Assembly: GCA_958298945.1 (NCBI GenBank) | Contig: OY282606.1 | Location: forward strand, 71,101,622 to 71,165,621 | DNA length: 64,000 nt | Source: Atherix ibis | Taxonomy: Eukaryota > Arthropoda > Insecta > Diptera > Athericidae | Direction: 5' to 3' | In this document: positions 18,092-30,448 of the stretch, piece after piece | Numbering within the stretch: the stretch's first letter is position 1 | Layout of the letters: the number at the start of each line of letters is the position of its first letter | Notes under the pieces: model-generated | The model's input: only the letters and a program-made list of their open reading frames with translations | Told to the model about the DNA's origin: nothing | Databases searched by the model: none | Translations under genes and position numbers: made by a program

Positions 18092-21000
18092 CTATTGTTC
18101 GTACGTTGTATGGAGATCCTTGATAATGGATTCCGCGTACTCTGCAATTCTGTTCCAAGCCGATTGGCTCTTCAGCATGCACTCCACTATATTTTCTGGA
18201 CTGATGGAACGGTCCAGATTTCTCTCCAGCTCCACCCGCGTCTCCTCGTAGAGGGGGCACTGGAAGAACACGTGTTCTGCGTCTTCGATCACATCGCGGC
18301 AATGATTACAGTTTGGGGAGTCAGTTCTCTTGAATCTGTGCAAGTATGCCCGAAAGCATCCATGCCCAGTCAAGAGTTGGGTGATGTAATACCCGACTTC
18401 CCCGTGCAGGCGAGTGACCCATTTGGTAACATGTGGGATCAGCCGATGAGTCCACCGACCATTCGCTGAGTTGTCCCATCTCTCTTGCCAGAGGCGAGGA
18501 CTCTCGGGTCTCTCCTCTTCACAGAGGAGCTTTCGCCGCTCTTCCTTCCTCCTACGACGTTGGCGTTCCCGCTCTCCTGCCAGGATGTCGATGGGTGGGC
18601 ATGATGCCACGATGTTGACCGCATCGTGTGATACCGTTCGGTATGCTGACGCCACTATGATCGCTGAGAGCCGCTGGACTGATGTCATTGTCTTGCGGTA
18701 TGTTATTAGCTCTAGCGATTTTGCCCACACTGGTGCTCCGTATAGCAGGACGGAGGTAACCACAGTTGCCAGTAGTCGCCTTCGGATTTGCCTGGGGCCT
18801 CCGATATTGGGCATTATCCGCGAAAGTGCGCCCTGTACTGCTGATGCCTTCCTGCTGACGCTGGAAATGTGCTCCTTGTAGTTGGGTCTGGCATCCAAAA
18901 CCACTCCTAGATACCGTATGTAGGGTAGCGACCGGATGTCGTGATCGCCTACTCTTATGGTGATGGTCTCCATTTTCTTCCGGCTACTCATAAGGAGTGC
19001 CTCGGTCTTATGTTCCGCCAAAGACAGGTCTGCCGATGTCATCCACTGTCTTATGCTCCGGATGGTGGTGGAGAATGTGGCTTCCAGTTCCTCTAGGTGT
19101 TTGGCTACCAGGACAACCGCTACGTCGTCCGCGAAAGCCACGAGTGTTGTGTTCGTCGGTAATTGCAGATGGAGTAGGCCGTCGTACATGACGTTCCACA
19201 AGACTGGCCGCAGGACAGAGCCCTGAGGTACCCCTCCCGTAGGCCGTCGTACATGACGTTCCACATGAGTGGCCGCAGGACAGAGCCCTGAGGTACCCCA
19301 TCCTCGGTCTCGTATTGCAGTAGTCGATCACTGAAGTATGATCTGACCATCCTCCGTAGGTAGTAGGGCACCCCGATGTTCTCAAGAGCCTCCAAGATTC
19401 GATCCCAGCGGGCCGAGTTAAACGCGTTCTTGATGTCCAGGGTGACAATGAGGTAATACTTTTTAGAACCGCCTTTCCATCTCTTTCCTGAGATGGCTTC
19501 CTTTGCAATGTTCGTGACGAGTTCCAACGCGTCGATGGTCGATCTCCCCTTCCTGAATACGAATTGAAATTCGGAAAGTTGAGGATCGATGTATTGCTCC
19601 AATCTGTCGGCCACTATCCGCTCCAAGTTCTTCCCGCCCAAATCCAGCATGCAGAGTGGACGATAGGAAGCTGGCTCGTCCAGTGGTTTCTTTCCTTTTG
19701 GGATAAGAACCAATCTTTGTTGCTTCCATCGGGTCGGAAATACGCCTTGTCGCAGGCATGCGTCGTACATGCTTATGAACAAGTCTGGCCTGGCGGCAAT
19801 TGCACTCTTCAGTGCGATGTTGGGTATGCCGCTCGGTCCTGGTGCCTTGCCATTCTGCAATCTAGTGCAGGCCCTCGTGAGCTCTTCCATGGTCACACCA
19901 GGAATTTCCACTTCTTCATCCTCCGGGTGGTAGTCGGGGAGTTCTGGTTTCTCCGGGAACAGATTTTCTACTATTCTGTGCAGTATGTCGGGACGGGTTG
20001 GTGTTGTTGCGGGTAGGCTTTTAATCCTATGCATGGCCGTCTTATACGGTCTACCCCACGGGTCCCGGTCCACTTTTGCGCAGAGTTCCCTCCAACATTC
20101 TCGTTTGCTGGAACTGATGGCGTTTCTGAGAAGACGCCTTTTCTCTTTGTAGATACATCTGAGTTCCTCTGTCGAGGCCCTGTCTTGCCTACGAGCACGC
20201 TGCTGTTGCCTTCTTGCCTTCGGGCATGCTCCCCGGTGTAGGGCGATGGTCGGGTTCCACCAGTGGACTGATGCTCGGCCGCTGTTTCGGCGACTCCTTG
20301 GCATCGACGCATCGCTGGCTGCCACCAGGGTGGCTGTTACCTCTTCTGTGATTCCCTCGGCAGTTGTTGACCGGGGCGCTGGTGATCCGCTCATCATCGA
20401 CCTGAAGGTCTCCGTATCAAAACATTTGCTGTTCCAGCCCACTGGCTGCCTCCTTGTGGGTCTCTGACGCCACCCGCTTCTGGGACTGGTATTGATTTCC
20501 CAGATTATAGCTTGATGATCGCTATTTGTGAACTCTTCATCGACCTTCCATTCGCAACCCCTTTTTGTTAGGACACTGCTAATGAACGTCAGGTCGATAA
20601 TGGAGTTCGCGGCGCCTTTGCGATAGGTGCTCGCAGTTCCCTCATTCATGAGAGTGAGGTTTAGTGTCGAGAAAGCCTCTTGCAGGGCTTCACCTCTTTT
20701 GTCCGTATCACGGCTGCCCCATTCGATAGACCAGGCATTGAAGTCTCCGGCGATTATGACTGGGTCATGTCTTCTTACGTCCTCTGCGAGAGTATCCAGG
20801 AAGTCCTCGAACATGTCAATCGGTGCACTCGGTGGAGCATAGCAACTATACAGGTGCACCCCTCCAATCTTGGCCCTGACAAACCATGAGGTGGGGTAAG
20901 TTGGTAGCTGTTCGAAAGGCAGTCTACCGCATGCCCATATTGCTGCCTTTTTTGTGCTGTCTGAAACCCATGGTTGGGTGTCCAGGTCGTCATACTGCTC

Positions 21001-21129
21001 GCACAGCATAGCCACGTCAACTTTTAGTTCTCTGACTTGCTGTGTCAGCAAGTCTTGAGCTACCCTGCAGTGGTTGAGATTAAGTTGTAGCACTCTCATT
21101 TTCTGCACTCTGGACAGCTCTTCTGGCAT
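18092..21129 (-). pseudogene. R1-type ORF2 (endonuclease/RT), frameshifted by a duplication
   Basis: Starts at ATG 21129 (or 21099, MRVLQLNLNHC), overlapping the end of ORF1 by about 50 bp. The endonuclease is readable: LNLNHCRVAQDLL, IIAGDFNAWSIEWGS and NSDHQAIIWEI. The RT shows YRPLCMLDLGGKNLE, FRKGRSTIDAL, LDIKNAFNSARWD, GVPQGSVLRP and FADD (19124-19135), then a C-terminal zinc motif CNHCRDVIEDAEHVFFQC. Just after the PQGS motif a 65-bp duplication shifts the frame, so FADD and everything after it are out of frame with the first part. Apart from that the sequence is open, suggesting fairly recent inactivation. Confidence 0.9.
19175..19299 (-). repeat. 65-bp tandem duplication inside the RT core
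   Basis: The segment beginning TAGGCCGTCGTACATGACGT (plus strand) occurs at 19175 and again at 19240. It encodes the GVPQGSVLRP to WNVMYDGL stretch twice. The period of 65 is not a multiple of three. Few mismatches separate the copies. Confidence 0.9.
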
Positions 21130-22013
21130 TTTGGAAGATGGGACATTTCCATCCACCGGCTGTTTGGTTACAGTCACTTTTTGGGTCCTTCTCCCTGCAG
21201 AGGATGCAGTTGGGAGGCTCTTTGCACGTTGGTGCCTTGTGCCCTTCTTGTCCGCATCTATAGCAGGTCCTGCTGCGGTCCACTCTCTTCCTGCAATCAA
21301 GAGCTTTGTGGCCAAAATGCCAGCACTTGAAGCATCTGCATGGCGATATTTTCTCCCGGATGCGCACTGTGCCCCAGCCTACTCTGATTTTACCAAGCAT
21401 CGCTGCTTTCCTTGCATATACGGCCGGCAGGCAGACCATCGCGATCTGCGTCGATGCCCAGCTTTTCCTCAGGGCTTTCACCGCATCGGTGGTGAGGTCC
21501 CACAGGTCTGGAATATGGTGTTTTAGTAGTTTAACTACCTCTTCTTTAGTTGCCCATTCGTCCAGGTCACTGACTTCTATTTCCGACTCCGGAATCCTCA
21601 TCTCTACTGTCGCTTCCTCCTTGAGTGACTCCCTAATGGTCGCCCGGTAGGTCTCCAGCTCCTTCTCTTCAGTTTTCCCAAACATAATCAGCAGATTGCC
21701 TCCTGCCATCCGTCTGATTTTTTTGACTTTCTCCCCGATGTCTTTCAAGGCGGGGTCTGCCTTCACCTTCTTTATTATGTCGGCGTACGTCGTCTCCTCT
21801 TGCGCCTTGTGGACCACTAATGCGTTCGGCGGTAATGGTTTCCTTTAAGCTTTTGCCGGGGATTTATTTTTCTTATTCTTTCTCCCGCTAGCTTGCTTCC
21901 ATTGTTGTCCGTCAGAAACTACACCTGCAGTCTTCCCTGACTGTTTCTGCTGATTACGCTCCGGATCAGAAGTTGGTTGTGGAGGTATATCCTCCCTCCT
22001 GGTGTTGTTCTTA
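21080..22013 (-). pseudogene. R1-type ORF1 (gag-like), one in-frame stop, 5' truncated
   Basis: The reading frame from about 22013 to 21080 is continuous except for one TAA (21845-21847). It has a Lys/Gln-rich N-terminal part, then YADIIKKVKADP, a central domain, and zinc knuckles CFKCWHFGHKALDC and CYRCGQEGHKAPTC followed by CILC. The protein would bind the element RNA. Upstream it runs straight into Jockey RT sequence, so its own start codon is missing. Confidence 0.85.
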
Positions 22014-22252
22014 CTGGTTTCCCCTAGGTACCGAGCTTCGTTGTGTTGCGGTATGGCACTGCCATTAAGGTATATGGGATGGCATGTCTGACGACGGAGA
22101 GTAAAAGTTACCTGGATAGATTTACGTTCATTGACTTTTATTCTCCACTTAGTAAACCAGTTCTGGAGGGTTTGGATTTGGATTTGGAGAGTTTCGGAAG
22201 CATGTTGGGGATTTTCGCTAGATGCAAGGCAGGCCATCAGCGTATGTAGCAA
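21845..22252 (-). other. accidental fusion frame: Jockey RT segment joined to R1-type ORF1
   Basis: A 135-codon open frame whose first part is Jockey RT (TLQNWFTKWRIKVNERKSIQ to EARYLG) and whose second part, from ETSKNN, is R1-type ORF1. The join coincides with the nested insertion boundary at 22022/22023. I regard it as an insertion by-product, not a gene. Confidence 0.8.
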
Positions 22253-23108
22253 AGAAGCGTATGTAGCAAAGAAGGTAGGCCATCGGCGTATGTATCATCG
22301 GCGTATGTAACAAAGAAGTTATTAGGGCAGGTTGGGATATCGGACGTGTAAATATTGTAGAGGATGGGTCCAAGTATGCTAACCTGAGGAACCCCAGCCA
22401 ATATCGGAGAGATATTGGACAGTTCGTTGGATTCATTTACTTGAAAGTGTCGGTTGGCAAGGAATGATCTTAGGACTAGGAAATAGGTGGAAGGAAGGAA
22501 CCTCTTGAGTTTTCAGAGTAGACCCGGGTGCCAAACTCTATCAAAAGCTTGACTTATATCAAGAAACACACCGGGACAGTCCTCTTTTCTTTCTAAAGAG
22601 GATGCAATGAAATCGACAACACGATGACACTGCTGGGTAGTGGAGTGTTCGGCGCGGAAACCAAATTGGTAATTAGGAATTAAAATTGAAGATTTGAGAA
22701 GAGGATATAAGCGGCGAAGGAGGATTTTTTCAAAGATTTTTGAGAGAAGTGGAAGGAGACTTATTGGCCTGTAGGAAGTGGGCCGGTTTATTGGTTTATT
22801 GGGCTTAGGGATCATTTTAATGATTGCAAATTTCCATAGGATTGGGAAATGTGTTGATCTAAGGATGGAGTTATATATTGTGGCAAGGAAAACTATTGCT
22901 CTTTTAGGGAGTTGTTGGAGTATATTGGAGGTAATCAGATCATAACCAGGAGCTTTATTTTTGGGAAGGAGCTTGATTAAATTGGCAACTTCGGAAGGAG
23001 TTATTGCCTTAGGGGGAAGACTCATGGGTAAAGGAATGGATAGTTCCGTCTCGATTGAAGTGCAATGAGTCCTGTCTAATATGTCCTCATGTGGAGTAAA
23101 TGTTTGTG
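22023..23108 (-). mobile_element. Jockey copy A, 5' part (right of the nested element), truncated
   Basis: Minus-sense RT region: TPSEVANLIKLLPKNKAPGYDLI, YRPISLLPLLSKIFEK, FGFRAEHSTTQQCHRVVD, GVFLDISQAFDRVWHPGLL, then a frameshift, the PQGS region and a scrambled YADD region. It is 5'-truncated near 23108. ORF2 is broken by microduplications and frameshifts. Confidence 0.88.
22230..22318 (-). repeat. clustered microduplications over the YADD codons
   Basis: The unit GCGTATGTAGCAAAGAAG (plus strand) and shorter pieces such as ATCGGCGTATGTA recur three to four times. The related copy at 55940-55980 has the segment once. On the coding strand this repeats the TYADD-encoding stretch out of frame. 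Confidence 0.85.
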
Positions 23109-24682
23109 CAAAAAATCATAAATTAAAATACAAAAGAATTTAGAGTATAATACACTCCGTGAAGGATATTCTGCTCTTATTCTTCTTCTTCTCTTATTTT
23201 CAAGCTTTGCCGTCTTAAATTTTTTGGTGTTTATGTAGCTATAGTAAGTTTTTTTCTTCTCTTGTTTATGGTTGTATTCTTTTCTTCTTCTTAGGCGCTT
23301 TACTATGTTAGGCGCTTCACATTACTTTATTTCCCCGGACTTTTTTCCGTTTTTTTACTGTTTTTTCTTTTTTTTATTAAATTGTTTGTATGTTTGTTTT
23401 CTTTCAAAATGACAATTTTGAATTTGTAAACCTCGTATTATTAAAAAAAATTAATTTTTTTGAATTGTAAAATCAAATCAATAATTGAATGTGAAAACGG
23501 AATTTATTTTTAGAAACTTTTGTAAGATTGAACAATAATTGAATATAATTAAAAATTTATAATGATTATGTAATAATCGGACATTTTTATTCAAAGGTGT
23601 TTTTTCTCTTATAGTTCCTGGCTCTGCGACTTTAGCTCCTTGAATCAAAGGATGCAGCAAAAGAGATCATCGTCATCATAATAAAAGGGGCGCTCCTAAA
23701 TTATTTGGCCGCGGAATGCCATAGGGTGGGTTTGGGAAAAGACCAGAGGGAGAAGGAGCATTTAAATGTCTCCCACCAACGTCGACGGTCGGCTTCACCC
23801 CTCTTTTACTTTTCGTTGGCTTTTGAGCGATTTAATTTTTTTCTTTTGAGCGATTTAATTTAAAGTATTTTTTAAATTATTGCCAATTTTTTTAATATTT
23901 TTTTTTGCGACAAACTTTTAACCTTTCCAATTTCTATATATGTAATCCTCCGCATATCACATTTCCTACTTTTTCCCGAAGATTCTTAATTTAATTTTCT
24001 TTTTTGCCTTTCGGTGCTTTCTTTTTTTGTCTACTTCGCCTTCCATTGAGAACTTAACATCTTCGGGTGTCTTCATTATCCCCTATATGTTCCGGCATGA
24101 TTTTTCTGCTTATGGTGGGTGTTGGTGCAAATCTCAAATTCCGCGTAATCTATAGTAAAGGTAGTGATAAACACAACCATTTCGTCTTAAAATTAAAGGT
24201 TAAAAAATATTTAAAAAATAAAAACAGAGAAACCTGAAAAAATATTTTGATTAATAATATTCCCGGCAATTTGCTTTCAAAAATACATGCTCATAAATAA
24301 TATTTTAAAGATCATTGCTTACAAAAAAAAAAAAATCACCATATTTGTTGAAACAATTTTTTTTCCTTTGCGATGTGGAATGAAAAATGACAAATTTAAT
24401 GGAAAAACTATTGCAGCTAAGCAATTTCATTTTATTCTGTAGATTTTTTTTTACATCTAACAAATTTAAGCGAATTTTCAGATACGCCACTTAGGCAATA
24501 TGATTTTTAGATGTTCTTAGATCTGTACAAAATCATGTCAGCAAACATTTTTTAATTTGTTTCTAAACCAAAACGTATTTATTTTTATTCTTTTATATGA
24601 TAAGTCCTCAAGGAGCTAGATCTAAAATAATAACAAATGCTAACACTGTATCTGAGGCACAAGCAACACATAAAAATCAATA
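23109..24682. other. intergenic, no gene seen
   Basis: Mostly AT-rich with pyrimidine runs. A patch at about 23690-23830 is distinctly more GC-rich and may be part of an unrecognised repeat. Confidence 0.45.
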
Positions 24683-26848
24683 TAATTTTTTTTTTTAATT
24701 ATTTTTATTTTTATCTACAACTACAATTTTATTGTAACAAGCATATTTACATAAAATTTTAATTTACAATCTTGTGCATCATGAAGTGAGAGTAAACACC
24801 CATCGGCGTGTCTCCAACTAACGGAAGTTAGATTCCCCTAGAAAATCTTTAGGCCATTGTCTCTTAAGTCTCCGATGAGTGTTTCCGGGGAGGGTAGTAC
24901 AAGACAATTCTCTTACAAGTGGATTATGATGATAGGGCAAACGGGAGTAAAATTTTTGGTAGCGGGAAATGCACAGGTCCTGAACAAAGGGAACATTTAA
25001 GTCACGATGTATTACAGTGTTACAAATATAAAAGGGGGCATCAAAAATTTTACGGAGGATCTTGAATTGTAAGGCCTGGACGCGATAGGAATTGGAACTT
25101 TTCGTTGAACCCCAAAGTTCAATTCCATACTATATGTCCAAATAGGTTTTATAATTGTATTGTAGATTAGAAGCTTACTTTTGATTGTTAGTTTCGAGCG
25201 TTTGTCAAGTAGTATAAGAAGTTGTATGTAACGTCTGTTAGCTTCAACTCTGTTTAATCTAGTATGTGGGTTCCATGTTAGTCTCTTGTCCAGGTAAAGT
25301 CCCAAATAACGCACTTTATTATACCATATTGTGGAATCATGTTGCTATTAAGGTATAAAGAGGTAGGTTTTCCTTGACAAAGTGTGAAAGTAATGTGAGC
25401 ACTCTTCTGTTCATTTACCTTCACTCTCCATCACTTAAACTAGGATTGAAGGTTGTGTATATGGAATTGTAAATTGTTGGAAGCTATGTCAGGATTTGTA
25501 TGGGTAGTAAAGATGGCAGTATCGTCTGCGTAGGTAGCAATGATAGTATTAGGATCAGCTGGGATGTCATGGGTATAAATATTATATGAGATGGGACCAA
25601 GGATACTGCCTTGTGGGACTCCAGCTAGAATAGGATATATTTTCGAGAATTCTGAGTTAATTGCAATTTGGAAATGTCGTTGGGAGAGATATGAATTTAT
25701 GATAAGGTAGTATGTTGAAGGAAGAAAGCTCTTAATTTTCCGGAGGAGTTCAGGATGCCACACGCGATCAAAAGCTTGGAAGATATCTAAAAATACTCCT
25801 GGCCAATATACTTTCCTTTCAAGAGAAGATACAATGTGATCAACAATGCTAAGATCGGAAGACAAATTGGTGATCAGGAATAATTTTTTCATTAACTAGG
25901 ACTGGGTAAAGTCGTTTTAAAAGGAGTTTTTCAAAAATCTTACCAAGAATTGGTAAGACGCTGATAGGTCTATAGGAGGAAGAAGAATTAATAGGTTTAT
26001 TTGGTTTAGGAATCATTTTAATTACAGAAAATATGCAAGAGTAAGGGTAACTCGACTAAAACTAAAGCTTTTTGGAAAATTTACTTCAAAATAAGATCTG
26101 TTATTAGATCATAACCAGGAGCTTTTTTATTGGGAAGGCGCAGAATAGTCGATTTAATTTCCAAGGGCTAAAAATGTTTGGGAGGAAGATGATTTGTCTT
26201 CTATATTATCATGTGTAGCAAAAGTATTTATCAAATGTTTAGCAAATACTTTGGCTTTTTCTTTGTCTGTTTTTGCCCAGTTACCGTCATTTTGTTTCAG
26301 TGGGTGTAATGTTCTTTTGTACAAGAGTATTCATCTAGTGGCTTCCCATAAAGAAATATTGTCATTACACAAAGCGTTTTTGTATAAACTTCATGCCGTT
26401 CATTATAGTGCTTTCTACAGATGCTACGTAGAATATAGACAATATACAGATGCTACGTTAAGATTAAATAAGGTGGTATCAACAATAACAACTGTGGATT
26501 GCAAGGATTCGGAGGAGAAACTGGAGTGAATGTTATGTTTAATGGATTTTCTTATAAGGATAGCTGTTCCACCATGTGCCGTATTGTCAGGATGATCAGT
26601 TCTATATGTTTCGTAGTCTCGTATCGTGAAGTATGACCTGGATGTAAAGTGCGTCTCAGTTAATAGAGCGATGTTATTGTGTCTGTCATGTAGAAGAATG
26701 TCCAGTTCTTGTCGATGGAGATTCAATCCATTTGTGTTCCATAAAAGGATGGAGAGGAAATTTTCGGTGCACGACGATATTTATTTTTGAAATGTGGACG
26801 ATAAAGCTGACACAATGGACATCAAAGCATTTACAAGTGGTGTTAGTA

Positions 26849-28075
26849 CGAGGGTCGTTCAATAAGTTCTTAGAAAATCCGAGAAATTGCGCTCGTAGTG
26901 TCAGTAAAGATTTTTTTTTGTAAGTAGCATTATCGACAGGAAAGCTGTCAAAATTTCAGCTGATCCATAGCGTAGGTCAATTTCTACCATCGATTAAGGT
27001 TAACGACATTTATTTGTGCATAACAATGGAAAAAAGCGAGTTTAGGGCTGTCATCAAATATCTCCATTTGAAAGGCTTAAGCCCGAAAGAAATCAAAGCC
27101 GAGTTGGATGCAGTTCATGGCACATCTGCACCTGTGTTTGCGACGGTTTACAATTGGGTGAATGAATTCAAACGTGGCCGTTCATCCACAAAATATGAAC
27201 ATCGTTCAGGACGCCCGGTTGAGGTGTCTACTCCTGAAATTATCGACAAAATCCACGATCTGATTTTGAACGATCGGCGAATTAAAGTGCGCGAATTAGT
27301 TGAGGCCACGGGAATATCACAAGGTACAGTCGCTTCAATTTTGCATGAAAAATTGTCTGTGAAAAAAATTTCGGCAAGATGGGTGCCGCGTTTGCTCTCA
27401 GAGGAGAATAAGCGCAATCGTGTAGTGGACTCTGAGGCTATGTTGGCACTCTTTCATCGCAATCCTGCCAAATTCCTTCGTCGATATGTCACTGTGGACG
27501 AAATATGGATACACATCTACACTCCAGAAACGAAGAGACAGACATCACAGTGGATTTTCAAGGGTGAACGGGCTCCGAAGAAGGCAAAAACTGTGCCATC
27601 GGCCGGCAAGGTGATGGCCACGGTCTTTTGGGATTCGCAGGGCATCATTTTTATCGACTACTTGGAAAAAGGAAAAACAATAACAGGAGCGTATTACGCG
27701 TCGTTATTGCAACGGTTGAGCGAGGAAATCAAAGAGAAACACCCCCATCTGAAGAAGAAGAAAAAATCCTCTTGCATCAGGACAATGCGCGTGTGCACAC
27801 CTGCGCTGTTTCCATGGCTAAAATTGTGGAATTGAGAATGGAATTGTTGCAGCATCCCGCTTATTCACCAGATTTGGCCCCGAGTGACTATTTTCTTCTT
27901 CCAACGAGGACGTCATTGCTCAAACGGATGAGTATTTTGCAAAACTTCCGAAATCCTATTTTTTGGACGGGATAAAAATTTTGGAAAAACGGTTGGAAAA
28001 GTGTATAATAAAAAATAAAAATTTTAAAAACATTTTTTTTCCATCTTTTTCTAAGGGCTTATTGAACGACCCTCG
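26849..28075 (+). mobile_element. MarA copy 2, nearly full length, inserted in Jockey ORF1
   Basis: 1227 bp between terminal repeats starting CGAGGGTCGTTCAATAAG, flanked by TA (26847-26848 and 28076-28077). Removing it and one TA restores an open Jockey reading frame across the site. It is the longest MarA in the window. Confidence 0.93.
27014..27990 (+). pseudogene. MarA transposase, frameshifted
   Basis: Open for 273 residues from MEKSEFRAVIKYLHLKGLSP (second Met) through the DNA-binding domain, the first catalytic region VTVDEIWIHIY, VFWDSQGIIFIDYLEKGKTI and HLKKKKK. A 2-nt net insertion in the Lys-codon run near 27760 shifts the frame just before LLHQDNARVH. The second part is readable in another frame, with YSPDLAPSDYFLL, then a deletion of about 50 bp removes the segment after it. 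Second and third catalytic Asp are 34 residues apart (D34D) in the intact family sequence. Confidence 0.9.
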
Positions 28076-28290
28076 TATTTTGTGTAGTTGCTCTACGAGT
28101 GTGTTGGTTAATTGGGAGAACATTGAGGATATATGTTCGGATAACAATGACGGAGGGGGAATATAGTTCTTACTGCTAGATTGTTGCTGTTGCGGTTGTT
28201 GTAATTGTGTAATTGTGGCTGCTGATGTTGCTGTTGTTGAGGTTCTCGTTGTTTTCCTTTCCATTTCTACTTTAATTTCCTTACCCCGAT

Positions 28291-30448
28291 ATCCTTTGCC
28301 GCTTAGAATATAAGTATGGTGGCGCTTAGAATATATATTTCAGTACTAATGTTACTTGAAATAATAATAAAATATTTAATTATTGAAAAAAAAACTGTAC
28401 AAACATACTCTTTATGAATCCTAATGGATCATGAATTAGTCTAAATTATACCAAAATTACTTTAATGGCTGTTAGTTTCCGGCGAACTTTTCCAAAAAAT
28501 ACCTACACGTATGCAAAACATTCTATTTAAAGTAAAAAATTCTTTGAATAAGAAAATAATTATAAGACTTTGAAATAATTATTCTGCATTATAATTTATA
28601 ATCCAAAAAATTTTAGTAGATTGAGAAAATTAGAAAATACACTGCTCGTAGAGTGACTATGATTAAAATGTATTTTCATTTTTACAAAATATATCGTTTG
28701 TAATTTTTTCTAAAAAAAATAAATACTAGTAAAATAAATTATTTACAAAAACAAAAATATAACGATAGAATTGCCAAATATTGCCAAAATTTTATGTTAG
28801 TTGTGACCTTCTTAAAACTACGTGTTATCTTTATTTATTTTCTATTTACTCCCTTCAAAATATTTATTATTTTTATAACATAATTCGTAAGAAAACCACA
28901 AGAAAATCAAGGGTGTTAATTGATGGTGTAAACTTAACAAAAATATGATTCCGTTACAAATAAAGCCAAATTACTTTGTAAAAATATTGAACTTTCAATA
29001 GCATCTAATAAATATTTTACAGATCTTTTAATAGAATAAAAAGAATTATTCCAATGAAATATGTTTAAATTTTGTATAAAATTATTTTTTTGTTTTACTA
29101 AAGTTATTTTTATTAAGTTCGGAACGATGCATTTTTGTAATTATTAAAATTTTAAAAGTTAATAGCTTTTGCGTATTTTCTTTATAAAAATACAGAAAAA
29201 CTAATTTTATTATATTAAAAATGTAAAATATTAATAAAAAAAAACATTAAATTAATGATAAATTTTCTTAACCATCTACAACTTCAATCGTGAGTAATAG
29301 TCTGAATTTTCTCAGAAATCCCCTTTAATTATTGTATTTACATGATTAGCACCATTGAAGAAGATCTGATAACAACGTACTAATTACTGATAAAAATTGA
29401 ACAACATCTTATATTTCTACTTACAATTTGATGACGAATCTCGTTTGATATGGCATTAAGTGTGTTATTAATAGAAATTATTTTGAAAAATTACGGTCGA
29501 CGTGTGGTCCTTAAATACGTTTTATATAAACCAAGTGAATTGAACTAATCGAATTTTTTCTTTAAAATTTTTTTAGTAAACAAGTCCGAAAATCTACCAC
29601 CACGAGTATTTATATAAACAAATCAAAGCTTTTGCAATTAGCATAAATTTTTGATTAGCATCATTTTGAGAAGTGAACAATTTTTTTTAGATTTTACTAC
29701 GCGACATATAAATAATAACTGAAATTTGAAGTGAGTCACTACTATTTATTATGATAAATGGAAAATAAACTTCTATCAAGTCAAAGGTGCGGGATGGATT
29801 TAAACAAGAAATTTCGGCGAATTTGATTTAAATTTTCGTCTAGCCAAGAAAAAAAAAGCTCCAACCAAATATGATATAACGAAATGGGATAACAAAATCA
29901 ACACAAGAAAAATAAAGAATATCATATAACTACCAAATATTAGTGTAAAAGTAGCCAAAATTGGTAATGTAAATTGGAAATCTAAACATTCGAAGTGACA
30001 ACATGTTTTTATTTCGATACGATAATATTTTTGGCGATACTTTGAACGTAAATAGAAATAAAAAATAACGATTATCAAATTTCGTAAATTATAGTAGACT
30101 AAAGAGTAAAGAAATTTTGATAGCTTATTGTGTTTAGATGATAAGTATACTTTCTCTATCCATTGACATTTCCAAACGGTTTACAAACTACCATCCCCAA
30201 AATTTCAACGACATTTGTATAAAATCTGCTAATTACCTTTTAAGCATCTTGTATATATATGTTTGTAAAGTAGTCGTTTTGTAGTATTAGTTGCGAAAAA
30301 TTGAATGGAAAATAAAAATAAATGTTATTTATTTAATAATTATCGTACTACTTGCTTAGTAATTAACATGTTACATCTAAGAAGACGTCGAGTGGCGCTA
30401 CGAGATTTGCAACCGAAAATCATCGATCGGCTATCTCGATCATATCAC
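28291..30448. other. intergenic, no gene seen
   Basis: About 2.1 kb of AT-rich DNA with many stop codons in all frames. It includes the upstream region of the secreted-protein gene. Confidence 0.5.

Larger units (their letters stand above)
17829..22022 (-). mobile_element. R1-type non-LTR retrotransposon nested in Jockey copy A
   Basis: Minus-sense, about 4.2 kb: ORF1 with zinc knuckles, an overlapping ORF2 (endonuclease, RT, C-terminal CCHC), a structured 3' UTR and an 8-nt A tail (T-run 17829-17836). The two flanks fit together as uninterrupted Jockey sequence, with a duplication of only about 2-4 bp (CC/CCT). The 5' end begins inside ORF1 without a leader, so this copy is 5'-truncated. 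Damage includes one in-frame stop in ORF1 and a 65-bp tandem duplication in ORF2. Confidence 0.9.
24683..28290 (-). mobile_element. Jockey copy B, internally deleted, carrying nested MarA
   Basis: Minus-sense. A poly(T) start near 24683, 3' UTR, RT blocks at 25012-25314 and 25440-25892 (DIFQAFDRVWHPELL, AGVPQGSILGPISYNIY, ATYADDTAIFT), a remnant of the segment before RT (26170-26400), a jump, the ORF2 start (26424-26770, SILLWNTNGLNLHRQEL) and the C-terminal part of ORF1 (Gln-rich, to about 28264). The endonuclease C-terminus is deleted. MarA copy 2 (26849-28075) sits inside the ORF1 C-terminal codons. Sequence differs noticeably from J1, so it is another subfamily. Confidence 0.85.

Noticed and set aside
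18077..21650. Many plus-strand frames of 60-150 codons
   Set aside because: They are antisense to the R1-type ORFs, whose higher GC lowers stop density.
29800..30078. 92-codon hydrophobic minus-strand frame
   Set aside because: AT-rich Phe/Ile/Leu composition typical of chance frames here; no supporting signals.
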